Translations under genes and position numbers: made by a program
Assembly: GCA_022661535.1 (NCBI GenBank)
Contig: JAKULF010000005.1
Span: forward strand, 3,100,001-3,164,000
Reading direction: 5' to 3'
Origin: Eutypa lata
Lineage: Eukaryota > Ascomycota > Sordariomycetes > Xylariales > Diatrypaceae
Length of the DNA: 64,000 nt
Notes under the pieces: generated by a model
What the model was told of the DNA's origin: nothing
Database searches by the model: none
What the model saw: only the letters and a program-made list of their open reading frames with translations
Shown: piece by piece, positions 22,375-35,464 of the stretch
How the letters are laid out: each line of letters begins with the position of its first letter
Position numbering within the stretch: the first letter of the stretch is position 1

Positions 22375-23959
22375 CCTTAGCAGGCACACATCTTCCTAGT
22401 TGACGTTGTTTTACCTCTCCTGAGCTTACTAAAGCTCGGGGTCCCGGATCCATGATTGTTCTCAGTTCTTATTAGCGGCATTGCGAGGCGCAGGCATCTT
22501 AAAAAGCAGTATACCCAATGGGCGGTTTGGAATTTTGGAATTTTGGGTTATCGAATTGGAGTTAGTCGTGTATATACTTGAAAGCATTCTCTGGGAATGA
22601 GGACATGCCGGAATATATGTAAAAATGGATGCTCTATCGAAGGTGGAAGCACCATGTACTCTCTACATATACGTGCTATCGTGTAGGGGCGTTCTATCAG
22701 ACGGGCGTGGTATATAGGATATGGGGTAGAAGCATGATGGGTTTTTGGATAACTGGCTATCTAGCTAGTTAGTATTAGTTGGAATATTAGATTCACGATC
22801 CAAAGACAACGGTTCTGATGAGACAGTATGTACTCTGAATATAAGCACGTGTCAAGATCACGGTTTCATGAGCTAATAACTCCCGGACTGGTAGCTGTAA
22901 ATACCACTATTTACTTAGACTGAGGATAAGGAATGCCAATATGATCTAACCATACTCTAATTATGTCGAAGTAATCTAGCAAGAAGTTGGCCGAAAAAAA
23001 GGGAAATTAACAAGCATCTACATCTATTACGTTACTTAGAGGTCTAGTAGCAGCGTGGCTAAACTAAAGCCACATAACCTCGGCACATCGTCCAAGCCGA
23101 GTAAGATTAGATTAGAAACTATTACCTACTTACTCAAGTATGTAGATAACTTCAGAATTATCATGTTTGATTGTGGTTTAGGCTTCTTTTATTCAATGGA
23201 AATGCAGTTCAGGGGTACTTGAACTTCCCCTATTTGAAAACAAATACTATAACGACCTTTATTATACTACCTACCTCATATTTAAACAGGTAGGCGGTCA
23301 ATGCAAGACCAACTAACCATTACGTCGTAGTTATGGTATGTATTGTACATACTATGGGGAGCCCCACCGTGATCCCGCAAATCAGCAACTGACATTCTGA
23401 CAATTTAATTACATATCTTCAATACCTAGAAGTACCTACCTAGGTAGTTTAATTCAACCAATGCAATGCAGAAAAATGGTTCTGAAAACAGCGGGCAAAA
23501 CTCCAAATTAGCGCTACATTATCTAGAATAAGAAGAAGAAGAAAACTTCCACCTTTTTCACTTTTGCCCGCCTGTTTCAAAACAATCTCCAAAAGGTAGT
23601 TTACCAGTCGGATGACTTTCACTCCTTTAAGCATCTCTGGGACTTAAACAATTGTCGTAGGCAATTGTTTTTTTTATATTAGTTTGGCTCTTTCACTAGA
23701 TCCAATAACTACCCCCTACGTGCACAACGTTACGCCTTAGCTCTACCAACCAGCCTACTGTAGTTAGGGACATTTGCCTCCGTTCTTCCATCTTCACTCC
23801 TCTCCTTCCACTACCGAATATCCGAATCGAAAACCTCCTGCCAAACCCGGTATATCCTGGGACCTGCGAATCGTATATTGTGTAGCGGGGAGAAAGAAGA
23901 GAAAAAAATAAGGAAGAAACAGAAAGAAAGAAAGAAAGAAAGAAAGGAAGTCCTGCGCA
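22375..23959. other. Intergenic region
   Basis: About 1.6 kb holding the palH 3' end and the promoter and leader of the ceramide synthase gene. The last 60 bases before the ATG are purine-rich (GAAA tandem repeats at about 23920-23946). TACC/GGTA motifs occur near 23430. No gene is supported. Confidence 0.5.
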
Positions 23960-25548
23960 ATGGCGTCAAGAGGGGAACCGTTCCCTCTGCTGAACACCTC
24001 GGCCGACCAATTGCACTCGGCCAACAACGAGAGCACCAACGCGCGCCGCCGCCGGAAGTCGAGCGGACTTGGCGGGGAGATCCGCGCCGGCGACACGGGC
24101 GCCCCCGGTCTGCACACCACCCTCGCCAGCATGCAAAGTGCCTCTTCCACAACTTCGAGTTCGTCTACCTCGAGCGGCAGCGGGAAGGATGTTGTTGTTG
24201 CTGCTGGGTCTGCTAAGAAGGGCTCCAAGCGACGCAAGGCGCGGTCGCTCCTGCGCCGCTGCAAGCACTTCGCCATCAAGCACACGTGCGTGATCCCGCT
24301 GGCGATCCTGGTCGTCTTCTTCGCGCTGTACGCCGTGCACCCGACCGAGGCGAACCCGGTGCACCGCTTCATCTTCCTGTCGTACAAGCTGCCGGCGGCG
24401 GCGGGCGCGGCGCCCGGCACGCCGCCCCAGTACGGCAAGGGGCTGTGGGACGTGGCGTTCGTGTCCTTCTACACGGTGGTGCTGTCGTTCACGCGGGAGT
24501 TCATCATGCAGGAGCTGCTGCGCCCCTTCGCGCGGTGGTGCGGCCTCAAGTCGCGCGGCAAGCAGGCCCGCTTCATGGAGCAGATGTACACGGCCATCTA
24601 CTTCGGGGTGCTGGGCCCCGCCGGCATGTACGTCATGAGCCGCACGCCCGTCTGGTACTTCCACACGGCCGGCATGTACGAGAACTTCCCCCACAAGACC
24701 CACGAGGCCGTCTTCAAGTTCTACTACCTGTTCCAGGCCGCCTACTGGGCCCAGCAGGCCATCGTCATCCTGCTCGGCATGGAGAAGCCCCGCAAGGACT
24801 TCAAGGAGCTCGTCGCTCACCACATCGTCAGCCTGGCGCTCATCGGGCTCAGCTACCGCTTCCACTTTACGTATATGGGTCTGGCTGTGTACATCACCCA
24901 CGACATTAGCGACTTCTTCCTGGCCGTAAGTTCATTTTCTCATGAATCCTTCTATAGCTTCTATTACTATATATACATATATATAAATATATGCTAACAA
25001 AAATCACAACCACGCAGACCTCCAAGACGCTCAACTATTTGGACAGCGTCCTGGTGGAACCCTTCTTCGTCCTCTTCATGTGCATGTGGATCTACCTGCG
25101 GCACTACCTGAACCTGCGCATCATCCTCTCGCTCTTCTTCGAGTTCAAGACCGTGGGCCCTTACGAGCTCAACTGGGAGACCCAGCAGTACAAGTGCTCG
25201 CTCTCGTTCTGGATCACGCTGGGCCTGCTGGCCTCCCTCCAGGCCCTCAACCTCTTCTGGCTCTTCTTCATCGTCCGCATCGCCTACCGCCTCGTCGTCT
25301 ACAAACAGGCCGAGGACGACCGCTCCGAGGCCGACGAGTCCGAGATCGAGGAGCGCGAGCGCGAGATTCAGGGAGGGGGTGAGAAGGAGAAGGAGAAGGA
25401 GAAGGAGAACCCGTCGATTGCCGCTCCTGTTGCTGCTGCTGTCGAGGGCGCGCCGCCTTTGTTGAATGGCGGTGACGCGAAAGGTGCGAGAGCCAATGGA
25501 GGCGCGAGCGCTGCGTCGAAGAAGAAGAAGACGAAATCGGCTCGTTGA
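23960..25548 (+). CDS. LAG1: Ceramide synthase catalytic subunit, Lag1/Lac1 family
   Basis: Two exons (23960-24925 and 25018-25548) join in phase 0 to 498 aa, with a GTAAGT donor, GCTAAC branch site and CACGCAG acceptor. Residues 1-105 are a Ser- and Lys/Arg-rich cytosolic tail. A TRAM/LAG/CLN8 membrane domain follows. The Lag motif spans about 277-330 and contains the essential His287-His288 pair (VAHHIVSLALIG) and Asp315 and Asp318 in YITHDISDFFLA. The intron falls directly after this motif, before TSKTLNYL. Helices continue through WIYLRHYLNL, SFWITLGLLASL and FWLFFIVRIAY. The tail is highly charged (KEKEKEKE) and ends KKKKTKSAR. The enzyme joins acyl-CoA to a sphingoid base in the ER. Filamentous fungi often have several paralogues (LagA, BarA and others), so which one this is remains open. 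GC is unusually high in exon 1. Confidence 0.93.
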
Positions 25549-25817
25549 GTTGAGGGGGCCATTTTTCGTCGGTGCACTACCGAACCATCCGGGGTTGTTT
25601 ATGGTGGTTGGCACCTCGTTGAAGGTTGTGGAAGTCTTGAAGTTTTTTTATTATTGTTGTTGTTAACGTTGTTGAAGAAGAAAGCCCAGCCACTATTTTA
25701 GATTCATGGACATTATTAACAGCTTCCAGCTTCGTTTTTGGATGAGAAGAGGAACTGGAATTCCTGGTGGGTGGCTGCGGTGGAGAGACACAAATCTATT
25801 ATATAAAATCGTGTATT

Positions 25818-25840
25818 ATGCCATGCCATGCCATGCCATG
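25818..25840. repeat. (ATGCC)4 microsatellite
   Basis: Four perfect copies of the pentanucleotide ATGCC followed by ATG, shortly 3' of the ceramide synthase gene. Confidence 0.9.
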
Positions 25841-26755
25841 ATTATGCGGTCAAAGAGAAAACTAGGATAACGACATTCATATTATATATATATTTGGTGG
25901 GCGGTTTTGGGGAACAGCATACATCATACCATGTATGAATGACGAGGCTTTGATGAGTAGAGAGGAGAGGGGAGGAAAGGAGAAGGAGAAGGAGAACCCC
26001 CGACCCCTTTTTGGAACAGGAAAGTCATTCAAACTAGACGACGATGACAGCATATGTGTATTGTAACGGTGCATGGTTCTCACCCCGGCGTCCGGTCAGT
26101 TCTCACAATATTGTTGTATTTTTTTCTTCCTTTCTTTCTTTGCTTCTTTATAGCTAGTATCTGATATAGTGGCGTAACGAGGAAATAAACAAGTAATGTT
26201 AATAATGCCTCCCGATTTCGCGCCGGTCATGTTGCAAATTTTGCCAAGTTTCGGTTTTCGAGGCACTTTAGTTGACTATGCCATTGTTACCTGGACAGCC
26301 ACGGGAGCCCAACGGCGAGGGAAATGGATATCGATCATCAACATACCACTACGAGACGTAATGGGATTTTGTTGCGTTACCTGTGCTTAATGGTTGACGA
26401 ATTATCATTTAATTGTTGACTTGCCTACTATCTATCTGGTTTGGCTGAGCTCTCAAACTGTCCGTCTCTGCAATTGTCGCGTGAGATGTCTGTATAGTAG
26501 TAACCCGGGGCTGCCTGACCTGAAGAGCAAATGAATAATCGCGAGTTAGTCAGGGCTAGGGCGATATAGAAACGTGGGTGGAGGTTTGGTCCAGGAAGCA
26601 GTAAAAGGAGAAGAAAAGCATAGATCGCCACGTACCTGGAAGATACGTCGTTGCAATTCCTGCTCATTTATCTTTGAATAATTATGTACGTACTTTTCCT
26701 CGTTCATATTTGGTCTTTCGTGTTGTTTATATTGCTGGCGCTGATGGGTTTGGAA

Positions 26756-26760
<5 letters not shown>

Positions 26761-26788
<28 letters not shown>
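26761..26788. repeat. (CT)14 microsatellite
   Basis: A perfect CT dinucleotide run of 28 bases in the intergenic region. Confidence 0.95.
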
Positions 26789-26791
<3 letters not shown>

Positions 26792-27413
26792 CCCTACACA
26801 CATAACCCAATCTCACATCACGAGAATTACGGATACTAACCAGGGGACTTGAAAATAGAAATCTAAACAGAAACGCTTTTGTTGTGGTTGTAAAGCCCGT
26901 GAATTGATTGACCTTCATGAAAGGCGTAAGGCGCACGCCTGCCTCGCTGTGTTTTCTCCTCGAGTATAAAGAAACAACCAGCATTTATCTACCACGCCCA
27001 CTGTAATGACAATGGTAAATGCTAATAAGGAGGGGAGGAGATGGGAAGACCGTAGTTAGTTAGATCCTTTCTACCTTTTGGGGCAGTTTCACTATCGGAG
27101 TCTCTAAAATTTTCCTCTCATCGTCTTTCGAAACATGGCGAAGAGGAGGTTGGGTTGGACTGGGTCCTGTCCACGGTTCTGGTAGGTTTCCAGCTTGGGA
27201 TTTTAGAAGCATCTCATATATAATATCATAGGTAGTAGGTAGGGACAAGTGAATGTACCAAACCAAACCAAAACCAAATAAGTCCCTAGAAGGATAACCT
27301 AGGCTAGACCCGGGCCCTGTACCCATCAGTATAACGACATGCCCAGCCAGAGGCTGCATGCCTACATACGTATGTAGTTAGTTAGTAGCCGCTGATCTCT
27401 CACCAGTGCCTAC

Positions 27414-27433
27414 GGTAGGTAGGTAGGTAGGTA
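27414..27433. repeat. (GGTA)n microsatellite
   Basis: Five tandem GGTA units, one of many TACC/GGTA tracts scattered through the intergenic DNA of this window. Confidence 0.9.
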
Positions 27434-28045
27434 TGTAGTTAGGAGCCTCCGCGGAGAAGAAAAGGACTTGGCTCGGTTCGGACCCTCTACCCGGGCCCTT
27501 GAACTAATTAGTCTTCGGAACACACACCCCGCGCAACCCGCGCCGGCCCGGTCCGATCCCCGACTCCCGGGGTGTCTATGCATCCATACATACATGCATA
27601 TATACATACAAGAAAATATTTTTTTCCCTTTCCTTCTCTAGTTAGGCCACGCAGGGGGAGACGCAGGAACAGTGTTTTCCGTGTATGTACGCGTAAGCGA
27701 ACTACCTACATACCTACCTACCTATAGTTTTAGAACGAACCAAAATCGCATTCGCCTTGGATCACCTGAGGGAATTCCCGCCCTCCACGCCCGTCCGGTG
27801 TTGTATTTAGGGACCTATGCAGGCGTAATAGGACTAGCTAGAGATCCGAGCGTACAGAGACGGGAAGCAACTATAGGTTTCGTTTAGACGAGATGCCGTA
27901 GGTAGAACGCGATTCGTTGAGGTCATGCCTGGCTACTACCTACTTCGGTAGACCTATAATGCTCTATCTATTAAGGGGGGTCCGTCCTGGATAGGTAACT
28001 GGTAGCGTGACACTCCGGCAAACTTCGTTCTGCCTTGGAAGAAGA

Positions 28046-28068
28046 CGAAGAAGAAGAAGAAGAAGAAA
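28046..28068. repeat. (GAA)n microsatellite
   Basis: A run of about seven GAA units in intergenic DNA. It has no coding context. Confidence 0.85.
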
Positions 28069-28993
28069 AGGCCGTAGATCTACACTGAAGTGGTAAGAGT
28101 CAACAGCAATGAAAAAGACTGTCCCCGTTTCATCTCTCTTCACCGTTCCTGGTTAATAATGTACCGGTAGGTAGGGAACATCGTCTCGTGCCCCTGGAGT
28201 TAGACGTTTAGTCACAGCCCATGGGTGAACATGCAAATATGTGTTTGAACAGACTCTATTCCGTATATGCATCATCGTGCCCCTGAAAGGTAGCAGCAGC
28301 AGCAGCAGCAGCCATGTGCTCGCCGCGCAAAGGGTATAGCCCGTTATGATGAGTACGACGCCTGCCTGTGTCCAAAGAAGAAAATGAAAACAAAACATGT
28401 CCATCGAGGACCACTGCAAAGCTGCCATTAGGCTCTGAAAGGAAAAAAATGCCAGCCGCCCCTTCTTGTGTGTAAAAAGTATCTATCAAGCATTCGGAAA
28501 ATACAACCACACAATTCTCATTACGTCATCGTCATCGTCTCGTAAGGGGAACGACAAAAACAAGCCACACCACCCACACAAAACAACTGACAGTCCGAAC
28601 CAAACCAAGTGTACCTGTAGAAGAGGACGAATTAGCGGTAATGGTTCCCTTCCTCCCACCTGCCTCCCTAAACCCCCTTCCCCCCTTTCCCGTGCCCCGT
28701 TTTCCAGAAGTCCGTCTGTAAGGTGGTCCACTCCATCCCCCCGAAATTTTATGATATTAATAAGACATGGAAACACGCAGCTTCTTTGGTATCGTCCGCA
28801 ACATCATCAGAACAAAAAAAGTGTAAATGCTAAGCCACCCAAGGAGCCTCCGGACGTAGAGATTTCGTTTTCCCCACAGACCCTTCGCCTCCCTAAAAAA
28901 AAAAACGCCAATGTAATGCATTAGTCGTATATATGAATAACACGTAACAGAAGAAGAGCGCCAGCCTATCCCGTACCGGGTTGGCGATTATAA

Positions 28994-31900
28994 TTAGTCG
29001 GCTGGTGGGATGCTCGATAACGTAGATTGTAATTCATCGCGCCGTGGAGGTGCGTCGCAAGACTCGTCAGAAGAGCTGCTAGAGTCTTCGTGAGGCACCG
29101 ATTTCCCTGAGCCAAGATGTTCGGCGTGAGAGATGTTAGCCTTGCGCATCAACTTTTCGGCTTTGCGCCTGGCAACTTTGAAATCTTCGGCTGCCTTCTC
29201 TGCCTTGGCCTGTCTGTTCCACATTTCGGCGTACAGGCTATTCTGGGCCAGTAGCTTTTCGTGTGTTCCTTTCTCGGCAATGGATCCATTTTTCAGGACC
29301 AAAATTTGATCAGCGTGTGTAATAGTGGATAGTCGGTGTCTAAAAAAACTGTTAGTCTAGGTAGTGGCAGGGGGTGCGACGGGAGACTCACGCTATCACC
29401 ATCAACGTGTGGCCCACGCCAATTTTCGTGAGTCGTGACTGGATGGCTTGTTCAGTTTGACTATCCAGGGCCGACGTGGCCTCGTCCAGCATTATGATTT
29501 TCGGGTTTTTGAGTAGGGTTCGGGCAATTGCAACGCGTTGTTTCTCACCGCCACTCAGGCGGAGTCCGCGTTCACCGACCTTGGTGTCATAGCCATCCGG
29601 AAAAGACATGATCCGATCGTGGATACTAGCTGCTTGGCAAGCAGCTATGATATCGTCGTCCGTCGCATTCTGGTTCGCATACCGCAGGTTGTACATGAGG
29701 GTATCATTAAACAAAATCGTGTCCTGTGGCACTACTCCTATGAAGCGCCTAATCGAGTCGATAGTAACATCCTTGACATCCTGGCCGTCTATCCTTATAT
29801 GGCCTTCCTGGCAGTTATAATAGCGATACATCAAACGGAAGAGCGTAGATTTGCCCCCGCCTGATTCACCCACCAGAGCAGTGGTGGTTCCCGGTTCACA
29901 AGTAAAGGTGAGATCCCTCAAAGCTGGTTTCCGGGGGTCATATGCGAACCCGACCTTAGAGAATTCGACACGGCCCTCGCAGGAGGTCACCATCGCTGCG
30001 CCCGCCCGATCTTTCACACTGGGCTGCTGTTTGAACAGTTCCAGGAGACGCTCTCCCGAGATCATAGCCTGTTGAACAGTACGGTAGAATGTGCCGAAGA
30101 AATTGAGGGGTCCCTGGAGCTGCCCGAGGTAGGTGATAAGCATCACAAAGTCACCTACGGTTCGTTGCCCTTGCGTGACCTGGTATGCACCGAACATCAT
30201 AGCAACTAGCATTCCAACCATGAAAGTCATGGACTGGCAGACATTCATAACGTTAATACTCAAGGTAACTTTGGCCTCAGCATCCTGGAAGCTCTGCACA
30301 GCTGTTCTGTAGCGATGTGCCTCCCAATCCTCGGCGTTGAAGTACTTGACGGTTTCGTATGATATGATCGAATCGTTTTTCACGGCCTCTTCTTCCCGGT
30401 CGAGATTGGACATCAAACGTCTCTGATCGGCGGTCTTTGCCGCCATCCGAATTGTGAGGTAGAGATAGTAGAATGTGATTCCACTCACGATGACAGCATA
30501 GACGGCGTCGAACTTGATATAGAAGTAGTTGATGGCAATGAATAGATCGATAATGATGGGGAAAACTTGAAAGGTGATCTGCTCTAAGAATGAGTTGACC
30601 GAAGAACCCTTGTTAAGGGCTGACAAGACTTCCCCAGTGCGTTTGCCGAGGTGGAAATCGAGGCTTAGTGAATGGACATGTTCGAATGCTGAAGTCATCA
30701 ACGCTCGGTAGGTGTGTTGCGAGACGGGAATCCACAAGATAGACCTCATGGAGCCCAATACTCCGGACGGCCCTTGTAGTAACTTGTACATGATCAACAA
30801 TCCTAGAGAACCCCAGGGCATCTGTCGTCTTCCGTTCTCGTCTTTCAAGTTGTCTCCGGATAGCTCATTGGTTAAAGCTCCAATCTGTAATGGAACCATG
30901 ATGTTTACCCATCGTTGAAGGCATAACAATATGAAGCAGATAACGACGATTGTCTGTAACCTGACTTGCTTGCTAGGCCACATATAGGGAAAGAAGACAG
31001 AATATCCACGGAGGTATTCGAACCAGGTCGTATGCGGCAGCTTCTCGGGACGGTAGAATCCAGCCTCTTCGTCAACCACCTGATGGGTAGCATCGGCAAC
31101 ACCATTCGTGTTGCTCGTGGCGTTTCCGTTCAGACCAGGTTGGAGCGAATGGCCATTCGTGTGATAATGTGCTGCATGACCATTACCATTGGCGTGGATC
31201 AGAGGGGTGGCCTCGTTGACTTCAGATTGGCAGTATTCTTCGACCTTGACTCGTCGGGTAAGTTTCCTGCTGAGTATGGTGGTCGTATAGATGGTCACCA
31301 TTCCAAAGATAAGGAATAGGCGGATTCCGGAAAAACAAAGCTCAATAACATCCCACGTCGTAAGATCATCCACAATTTCGAACCGATTACGGCCGAGGTT
31401 CGTCATGACCTTGTGTGCGCCAGAAAGTACGATGGCATCGCAGGTACTGATGATGATTTCACCGACGAGAGCGAGAGTCCAAGTTACTATATGCACCAAC
31501 GACGGACTCGTACTCCATTCAAAAAGAGTGAGGGTAAAGTATACCCATATAAGGGCTGATCCGAGAATGAAAACCTATGAAGATTGTTAGCTTGTTTGTC
31601 GCCGTTGCAATGCCTACGACGATGAAGAAGTAGAAACATACCGTTTTAGGTTCACCGCACCACCACCCATGCTCACCGTCGCCAGATCTATAAGTCAAGG
31701 CACGGGCAGAAATAGTAATTCCAGCCCCCAGGAAGGTTAAAGTCGTCAATATACTGGCCCATTGGAAGAAAATTCTGGTAGTAGGACCAAATGCATATCG
31801 CTCCGGCTCAGCACGGCCCTTTCTCCGTTTGGTGACGGGCAGAGGCTTCCCACCTGGACCTCTGGCCTCGGGCACAACGACTTCCTCTTTTCTAGCATTG

Positions 31901-32025
31901 TAGATAGAATAAGAGGCACCGACAAGGATGAACACCAAGATCAAGATGTCGGGGTACAAATATTGCGTAACATTTCGTACCCTCTCTGCGGGTGTGTCGT
32001 GTGGATTGGTGACCACGTTTTTCAT
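28994..32025 (-). CDS. HMT1: Vacuolar heavy-metal tolerance ABC transporter, HMT1/ABCB6 type
   Basis: Three exons (32025-31642, 31574-29392, 29339-28994) join to 970 aa with phases 0 and 2. The N-terminal extension (residues 1 to about 240) carries several hydrophobic helices, the extra membrane domain of the HMT1/ABCB6 group, then an Asn/Gly/His-rich linker. An ABC exporter membrane domain lies at about 323-630. The nucleotide-binding domain has Walker [10 protein letters not shown] (697-705), Q-loop VVPQDTILF, signature LSGGE (801-805), Walker B IIMLDEA (821-827) and H-loop His857, whose preceding Ala856 codon is split by intron 2. The tail is Lys-rich, then Ser/Asp-rich. Fission yeast Hmt1 moves phytochelatins or glutathione conjugates into the vacuole and confers cadmium tolerance; the same role is inferred. 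Mitochondrial Atm1 is less likely because of the N-terminal membrane extension and lack of a presequence. Confidence 0.92.
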
Positions 32026-33791
32026 CTTGCAACTTGATCGGCCCAGTTAGCAAAAACCGGGTAGGGAAACATTGCACAGCTGTTTTTGTTTTGTTTTATT
32101 TTTTCCAAGCTGCGGGGCATCTGGGACATACATGGATAGGTTTTTTTTTTCTTTCAGGAGGATCTCGTATTAGATCATTGTATGCATAAGACTCCTTACT
32201 CAACGAGAACACCCATACACTCGAACTCCAAAACGTGACTTCGTCAGCCTCAATGCTGAGCTGAGCGGTAGTTTAGTTTTGGAGGCACAGAGTGACAGCA
32301 GTGAAAAAAAAGCGAAGGTCAAAAGCCTACAACTCGGCGTCAAGTCAGTAAAATCCCTGGTTCCAAAAGCCAGTGGGGCTAGGTCACCGGATGGTGTTAG
32401 TGGCAAAAGCCACGATTTTGGGGGGAAGACCAAACACCCAGACTGGAGACTAAAGAAGGAGAAATGCGTCCTGATGTTCTGGACAGGTGGATCTGCAATG
32501 GGGCGGGGAGCAGCTGGTTTAGTACATCACGAAGCTCCATCCGACAAGATCGACAGAAGGAAAAGTGAAAAATATTTACATACAAATAAAGTGGGTGTGA
32601 CACGCTTAGGCATAAAATTTCTTCTTTTCTTTCTTTCTTCTTCTTTTATTAGGTGCGGCAAAGGTTTACCCCGCGATGCTTTTGCTTGAACGAGTGGAAG
32701 AATTTATGTCGAGGGGTGATGTGATGTCAAACAGAAAGCAGCGGTCTTATGTAAATGCATTAATGCATGAGAGCTGTGTTAGGGGGGGGGTGTGAAGAAG
32801 AGAGAAAGAAAAAGGTACTCGGTACTCAAAAAAGATGGTGTGAGTGGACCGAGAGGGTGGTATGGAGAGAGGTCTACCGAATGGAGTACTACTAGAGGTG
32901 TTTTTTTTAGCAGGAAGTCTCAACTCCACTGGCTACCGGGCCCTGTATAGTAGACATGTATTAGCGTCATGCCCGATGAGCCGAAGAGCTTCAGATCAAG
33001 TGACGATGTTGGTGATGGATAATATTATCATATCTCGGAGACAAAAGAAGATACACGGAAAGGCCGACCTGTAGCGTTCTTGCAGAGACATCCCAGGAGT
33101 GCATGCAGCCAGGAGCTTGCTTCTCTTCTTTTTCCCCCAGTGACAAATGGGATCAATGATTTTTTAGCAAGGGTAAAAATCAACCGGGGAGGGGGGGAGC
33201 CAAGGTGACTATAACTAGGTAGGTGATAAAGATGACGAGGAACCGAGGAGGAGGAGGAGAAGGGAAACGGGTGAAAGATGGAAAGGGGAAAGGGGAATTA
33301 CTAAGTGGCATGCAACTATTGTACAATACCATTGACAATGAATGATAGTCTCAGCGCTTGTCGAGATCAACCGCGCGGGGACTTCCCCCGATTATGCTTA
33401 TTGTCTGTCCGGTAGGGCTTAGGGGAGTATGAAAACGTAGCTGCAGATAGATAGGGGGGGAGAAGAGGAGGGATAAAAATTCGAGAAAAATAAAAGGAAG
33501 TAAATGACGAAAAGGGAAAATACGTTTATGGAAACGCAACCTGGCTTACCGGCGTCTGGACAACCAATACAATGTATACAACCAACGATACAGGTCGGTT
33601 AATCGAGGCACTAAACGAGTGACGGGATGCAAGATACCTAAGATGCTGCTGCGTCGATGTTCGATTTGTCGATGTATGTCAGTCGGTGATAACCTGGAAG
33701 AAGCACAAAGGGGGGGAAGAACAATACATGGGATTGACTTGAAAATGTATGAGTGTGTATGTATATCCGTGGATGCTTGTATGTGGTGTGT

Positions 33792-33850
33792 TATGTATGT
33801 ATGTAGGTATGTAGGTATGTAGGTATGTATGTATGTATTGTATGTATGTA
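33792..33850. repeat. (GTAT)/(GTAG) tetranucleotide tract
   Basis: An imperfect run of GTAT and GTAG units about 59 bases long in non-coding DNA, followed by a GT-rich stretch. Confidence 0.9.
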
Positions 33851-35404
33851 CTATATGTATATGTGTGTGGTGTGTGTATGGGTGTGTGCGTGTATGCAGG
33901 CTTAGTTAAAGCCTTATGTGTGACATGTGGTTTGCCAGAACCGCCTACCTAGACAGGTAGCCAAACGGCTTGTAGCCTACCTCACCGCCTTGCGTCTAGC
34001 TGATCTGATGGAGGGGGGTGGTCTGGCGGCGTCTGGGTCGGTGATTGAGGCGCGTCCGCTAAGTCTAGTGCTGCATGCAGCAGTCTCCGCCCCCTGTCAA
34101 AGTGGGTTGTGGCTTTTAAGAGGGTGTGGTGGGGTTGGAGGTTTTAGACAGGGGTTGAGAGAAGCTCTAAGTAATCGACTGGATAGGATTGTAAAGAGAA
34201 AGAGAGGAGAGCTTCAGCCGAATATAATATTACCTGTATTTATACGAATGAACATTAGATCTTCATCTCAAGTAGACAACTGGTGGGTAGGTAAATATAG
34301 TTAGTACATTGTAGCTATGCCTAGACTCCAGAAGCTGACCATAGATGTAGGTGTGTATGTTGTCACTCCATCGCTTAACCAAGGAGAGAAACTACCATGT
34401 GAGTACATACATAGGGTATTGTTGAGAATTGAATGAGATACATACCTAGTAGGTAGTGTATACTACCTTGTATGTAGCTACAAAATGGTAGCTATAGGCA
34501 CATATCTGGTATGATCCGGGGGAGAGTTCTTCCCACGTATTATAAGCATCGAGAGATACCTATATACATACCTAGGTAGGTATATGTATACAACGTAGAT
34601 GATGTATCAGAATCTGGTAACACCCAAGCATCCCGTCGGAGCGGTGTTGTGTAACTTCGTTCCAAGGGTACGGTTTGTTTCTGCTTCTGCAGCCGACGGC
34701 GAAAGTCGGGTAGCCGCTCGTGTAATTCCAGACAGGTCTATTGACGAGGCGTACGTACCTATAAAATAAGTATTAATTATGTAGGTAGGTAGTAACTCCT
34801 TTAGCCTTAAATGAGAGTTAGTTGCAAAGTTAAGTTGGGTATTAGAACTGGAAACCACACCACACAAAGATCGCCAGCTGGGGATAGAACAACAAAATCT
34901 ACAGTATCTACCTATCTAAGAAAATATTATTATTATGGCACGCGATGAACATTATCCGGGCTCTAGAACCCCTGGCGCGGATATCCGCCTATACATTCTG
35001 TCACGCACCTATATTCACCCTTATGCGCACTTACATTCATTCCGCGTCTCGTACAATCGTCCACACCCACCTATAGGTAGATGGGTCTTTAAGCTAAAAA
35101 CGGTTAGATAGGGCTTGTAATAAGATCCGGAAATGTCAAAGTTAACTCATCCTGATGGTAACTTAAAAGTTAGTTAGTGAGTAACAGAGGCAATACTTAC
35201 ATACCTACTTACGTACCTAAGTGTGGCTTCACGAAGGGTTGGCCCACAGGCCACACACGACGCAGATGCTGATGTTAGAGCTCTAAGCGCAATGTAGAAA
35301 AAATGTAAAGGTTTAAGAGCAAATTGCCTTTAATTTTTACAATTGCTGACTATTGACACCCCTGGTGTGACCTCCTTTTTCTTCTGTATGTTTGCATCGG
35401 ATGA

Positions 35405-35464
35405 ACAAGCAAGCAAGCAAGTAAGCAAGCAAGCAAGCGAGCAAGTGAGCGAGCGAACGAACAA
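35405..35464. repeat. (AAGC)n tetranucleotide tract grading into GAGC/GAAC
   Basis: About 60 bases of AAGC units that change to GAGC and then GAAC variants. The sequential drift suggests replication slippage followed by point changes. Confidence 0.9.

Larger units (their letters stand above)
25549..28993. other. Convergent intergenic region with microsatellites
   Basis: About 3.4 kb between the converging ceramide synthase and ABC transporter genes. It contains ATGCC, CT, GGTA, GAA and GCA short tandem repeats. Open frames here are short and low-complexity. No gene or RNA could be supported. Confidence 0.5.

Noticed and set aside
23966..24901. Long minus-strand open frame opposite the ceramide synthase gene
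   Set aside because: It is the antisense shadow of a GC-rich coding exon; the plus-strand product has the full Lag motif.
27471..27560. GGTTCGGACCC resembling a tRNA B-box
   Set aside because: The consensus GGTTCGA is broken and no A-box or cloverleaf fits around it.
33927..34304. Plus-strand open frame of about 125 codons in the desert
   Set aside because: Composition is biased, no start context or family is apparent, and the surroundings are repeats.
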